From: Liolophura sinensis
Taxonomy: Eukaryota > Mollusca > Polyplacophora > Chitonida > Chitonidae
Direction of reading: 5' to 3'
Assembly: GCF_032854445.1 (NCBI RefSeq)
Contig: NC_088304.1
Location: 994,001 to 1,058,000, forward strand
Length of the DNA stretch: 64,000 nucleotides
In this document: positions 61,224 to 64,000 of the stretch, in pieces
Layout: every line of letters starts with the position of its first letter
How positions within the stretch are numbered: the stretch's first letter is position 1
The notes under the pieces: model-generated
What the model saw: only the letters and a program-made list of their open reading frames with translations
The model's database searches: none
What the model was told of the DNA's origin: nothing
Position numbers and translations under genes: made by a program

Positions 61224-64000
61224 CAAACCGTGTTCAGATTAAGTGTGGGCCTATTCTGCAATGAACTTACATGAACCAGCCATAAAAATATACACTTACT
61301 GACACGACGTCTTTCTCTGGAATTTAAAGCTTTTAAATATCGACCCCTGCACCTTTCAATAGTTTGTACCTCTTTGTCGACCCTACGAGGGAGGGCCTAA
61401 ATCTGTCCATTTCGCCATAATCGCTCATTGTAGTTTTACACAATAGATCCGTCGTGGACAAAGGACAGAATTTGAAGTACCACGAGCACGCGTGTGCCCC
61501 GTCTTTCAAAGCCCTCTATAACGCGTGCGCGATGAATGCACCTCCTAAAGATCTATTAGGCGATGGGGCCAGATAGTGAACTTTTCTCCCGTCCCCACCC
61601 CAAGCTACAATGCCCTGGCTGTATCCAAAGTCTCAACCCCCTGGTGTAATACTTTCTAGAATGCATAATGAGATCCGAGCGATCATCTCTGCCTAGTCTC
61701 GAACAACTCGAGAAACACGACCACACAGCGATGTATTTGTTCAAGCGGAACGTGACACACGCTTCCACCCGCTGGCGTCCATTTAAACCTCCGTCCATAC
61801 CGTCGCAGCTGTTCGCAGCTGTATATGCGCCTATCTGCCACTTCATACTTTTACTTGTTCATCGAATAACTGTTGGATTTTTCTCTGATTTCATTGATGA
61901 TTTGATTGATCAACGTCTTACTTGATTAAACATTTAATTTTGATTTCTGATTGACTGATTGATTGCTGAATAGGGGGTTTGTGTGACCTACTTCTGGCAG
62001 CCTTACGGGTGTACTGCTGCCTAAGAATAATAGACGCTCAATCAACAGACAAAATTTTCTCGCCTGAGTGCACGTATTTTTAACTTGGAATTCAGCTTTA
62101 CTGGTCCATTAACTAATGAGATCGCGTTTTCGAATTATGATATACTTGAAAAACCCGCCTGTAAGGCGTGTGCATGTACTGGTAAGGTGTCGTGTTTTCA
62201 TCCACCCATAAAACTGAACGTCACAGCGAAATATATATGAGTCATGACGTAAACAACAGCACAGTAAATACATGTCTCAAAATTTGCACGTCATGAAAAA
62301 AAAAAAAAAGCTCTCCGCGTGGTTAGACCGGAAACACGGTTTTAGGCCCGGAAGTTAGGAGCAACCACTTATAGCTAGGGTCGCTTCCTTTTGTTTACTT
62401 GCCTCACGCGTGCGGCTATCGCATCCTAATTCTGAGCACCGTCAGTCCAATAACAAAACCGGACTCATCACAATCCACCCAACCACAGTGTAGGACTCAT
62501 GGGTATCTCCTTTTATGTTTTCAGGAGGTGACATCAGATGCGTGATCCGATTGGTGACTTTCATTCAGTGTCTACATAGAGTGAACGACAGCATCCTGGG
62601 TACACCTTATTAGCGGGAAACACACACCGGTGCGGGTAAAATAATGATGAATAATAAGCAAACATTTTATATCTTTATATCTTATAACATTTTATAAAGT
62701 GCTGATTTCATCTCCTAACACTTCACAAAAAAATGCTTGCACACCTTGATAGAAAATGTTAAAAATCATTTATACCTACACCTCTTGTCACATATATAGA
62801 TAGTACATAGCACATGGTGTTAACGCCAGATCCTACATGAGATAAGCTTCCGTTACTTATTTCTTGCATGGTGACTCACATTCTGACGTTCTCATTGGGC
62901 AGATTTACTGAAATTGGCGACGTATTAAGTTGATTTTCTTTCTTGAAACACCAGCATATAGTAGTATACATCATATGAAAATTCTACTGAAAAAAACGTT
63001 TGTTTTTGGTATTCAGAGCAGAGTACGGACTTAATCAAAAGCAAAACCGCTGATAATTGTGTGAAGAACCTTTTTTGTTAATATTTGCAATGCAAACCCG
63101 TATTCATCTGTTCAGTTCTCCAGTCTTAATTTTATACCAGATGAAAAAGTTAGCTATGTATCACGTTATGATGCTGATACATGCATTATTGTTACGGTGA
63201 TACATAGTGGGACTTGCACGGCTGCAACCGTATTTCAAAATAGGTTTGTTAACGAAATTAATCATTTTTTAGTATGATATTAAACACGAAATAAACAAAC
63301 AAATAAATAAATGATAAAAATTTCGTTTTTGACATGCAGAAATAGGACGTCCATTGAGCTCGTATCAGCTAAAGCTGGTGTCCATGAGCATAAAGCCCAT
63401 GCGGACAGCCACTGAGGCTGCCTGCATTTCTGGTGCGCCTGCTTGGAACGATGATTCGCTAAAAATCGATGCGTAAGAGAATTACAACGTAGAAGATACA
63501 AAGGAAAATCTGATGTATGTAACGGTATTTTCTCCGTCAAATCCAACGGGTGAATTTCTGTATGATCCATCAACGGAAAGAGCCAACGCCCAATTACAGA
63601 GAAAATTATTTCAAAGATTTAGTTCGCTAATGTCTTTGATCGTGCACGAAAAAAGGTCTATCAGTGTAATTAGATGACCAGGCTGTAGAGTTAATAGCAA
63701 ACTTGTCGGCAGCGATTGTCTGCTCCATTTTATTCCTCTTCAGTTCCGGTCCTATGTCGTCTGCTTTTTGGATAAAATGAAAGAAGTTCGCCATGGACAG
63801 AACATCTCTCTGTCTCCCATCACAATTTTGTACCAGATTAGGGTTAGAATAAGGCTATTATGGGCAGAGATAACAGCCTTTACTCTCTGCAGTGATATAG
63901 TCACATAACGAGTTTGTGGTTTCTCCCAAACTAAACTGGCACAAGTGGATTAAGATTTCCTTTATAGCGGATATAAAGATTTGCGGCTCGCATTGTTGCA
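61224..64000. other. No gene recognised
   Basis: TGAGTCATGACGTAA at 62238-62252 joins an AP-1 site to a CRE-like site. The minus-strand frame at 63280-63573 (97 codons) has no recognised domain. An (AAAC/AAAT)n run is at 63290-63312. Confidence 0.45.

Noticed and set aside
63280-63573. 97-residue minus-strand frame near the right edge
   Set aside because: No recognised motif; could be a fragment of a gene or element beyond the window but cannot be supported here.

Overview
This window is animal nuclear DNA, most likely from a mollusc. The evidence is long introns with GT-AG splice signals, AT-rich gene-poor sequence, no operons or ribosome-binding sites, many microsatellites and minisatellites, and at least eight copies of a tRNA-derived SINE of the type common in mollusc genomes (tail motifs TTCTTGAGTA and ACACCAATCAAATAAATA when read in SINE sense). 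The species cannot be named from sequence alone.

Only one protein-coding gene is well supported. It is a matrix metalloproteinase (MMP) on the minus strand, present here as its first two coding exons. The exon at 38899-39027 encodes the start and signal peptide. The exon at 9649-9923 encodes the rest of the pro-domain, including the PRCGNKD cysteine switch and an RRKKR furin-type site. Both ends of the 28,975-bp intron between them are canonical and in phase 0, and joining them gives an uninterrupted pro-domain. The catalytic and hemopexin exons were not found below 9649 and probably lie beyond the left edge of the window. A pyrimidine tract plus CAG at 39116 suggests that the start-codon exon is preceded by a non-coding 5' exon.

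Layout. 1-9648: sequence after the pro-domain exon (presumed intron 2), with minisatellites of 27, 16, 46 and 50 bp, a 113-bp duplication, and a cluster of CRE/AP-1-like sites at 7374-7462. 9924-38898: the giant first coding intron, holding SINE fragments, a dispersed roughly 300-bp repeat family, a palindromic MITE-like element, arrays of 26, 18, 22-23, 27 and 36 bp, a (TA)n tract and several homeodomain-site-rich stretches. 39028-64000: 5' flank or upstream intergenic DNA with (TA)n and (CA)n tracts, a second SINE family, a 5'-truncated non-LTR retrotransposon end at 51184-51835, the second MITE copy, minisatellites of about 57, 64, 14 and 24 bp, and a full-length SINE with a 12-bp target-site duplication.

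Most long open frames are artefacts of tandem repeats or low-complexity DNA. The main biological content is the MMP gene start, its very large intron, and a rich record of mobile elements and tandem-repeat expansion. I found no previously undescribed multi-gene system.
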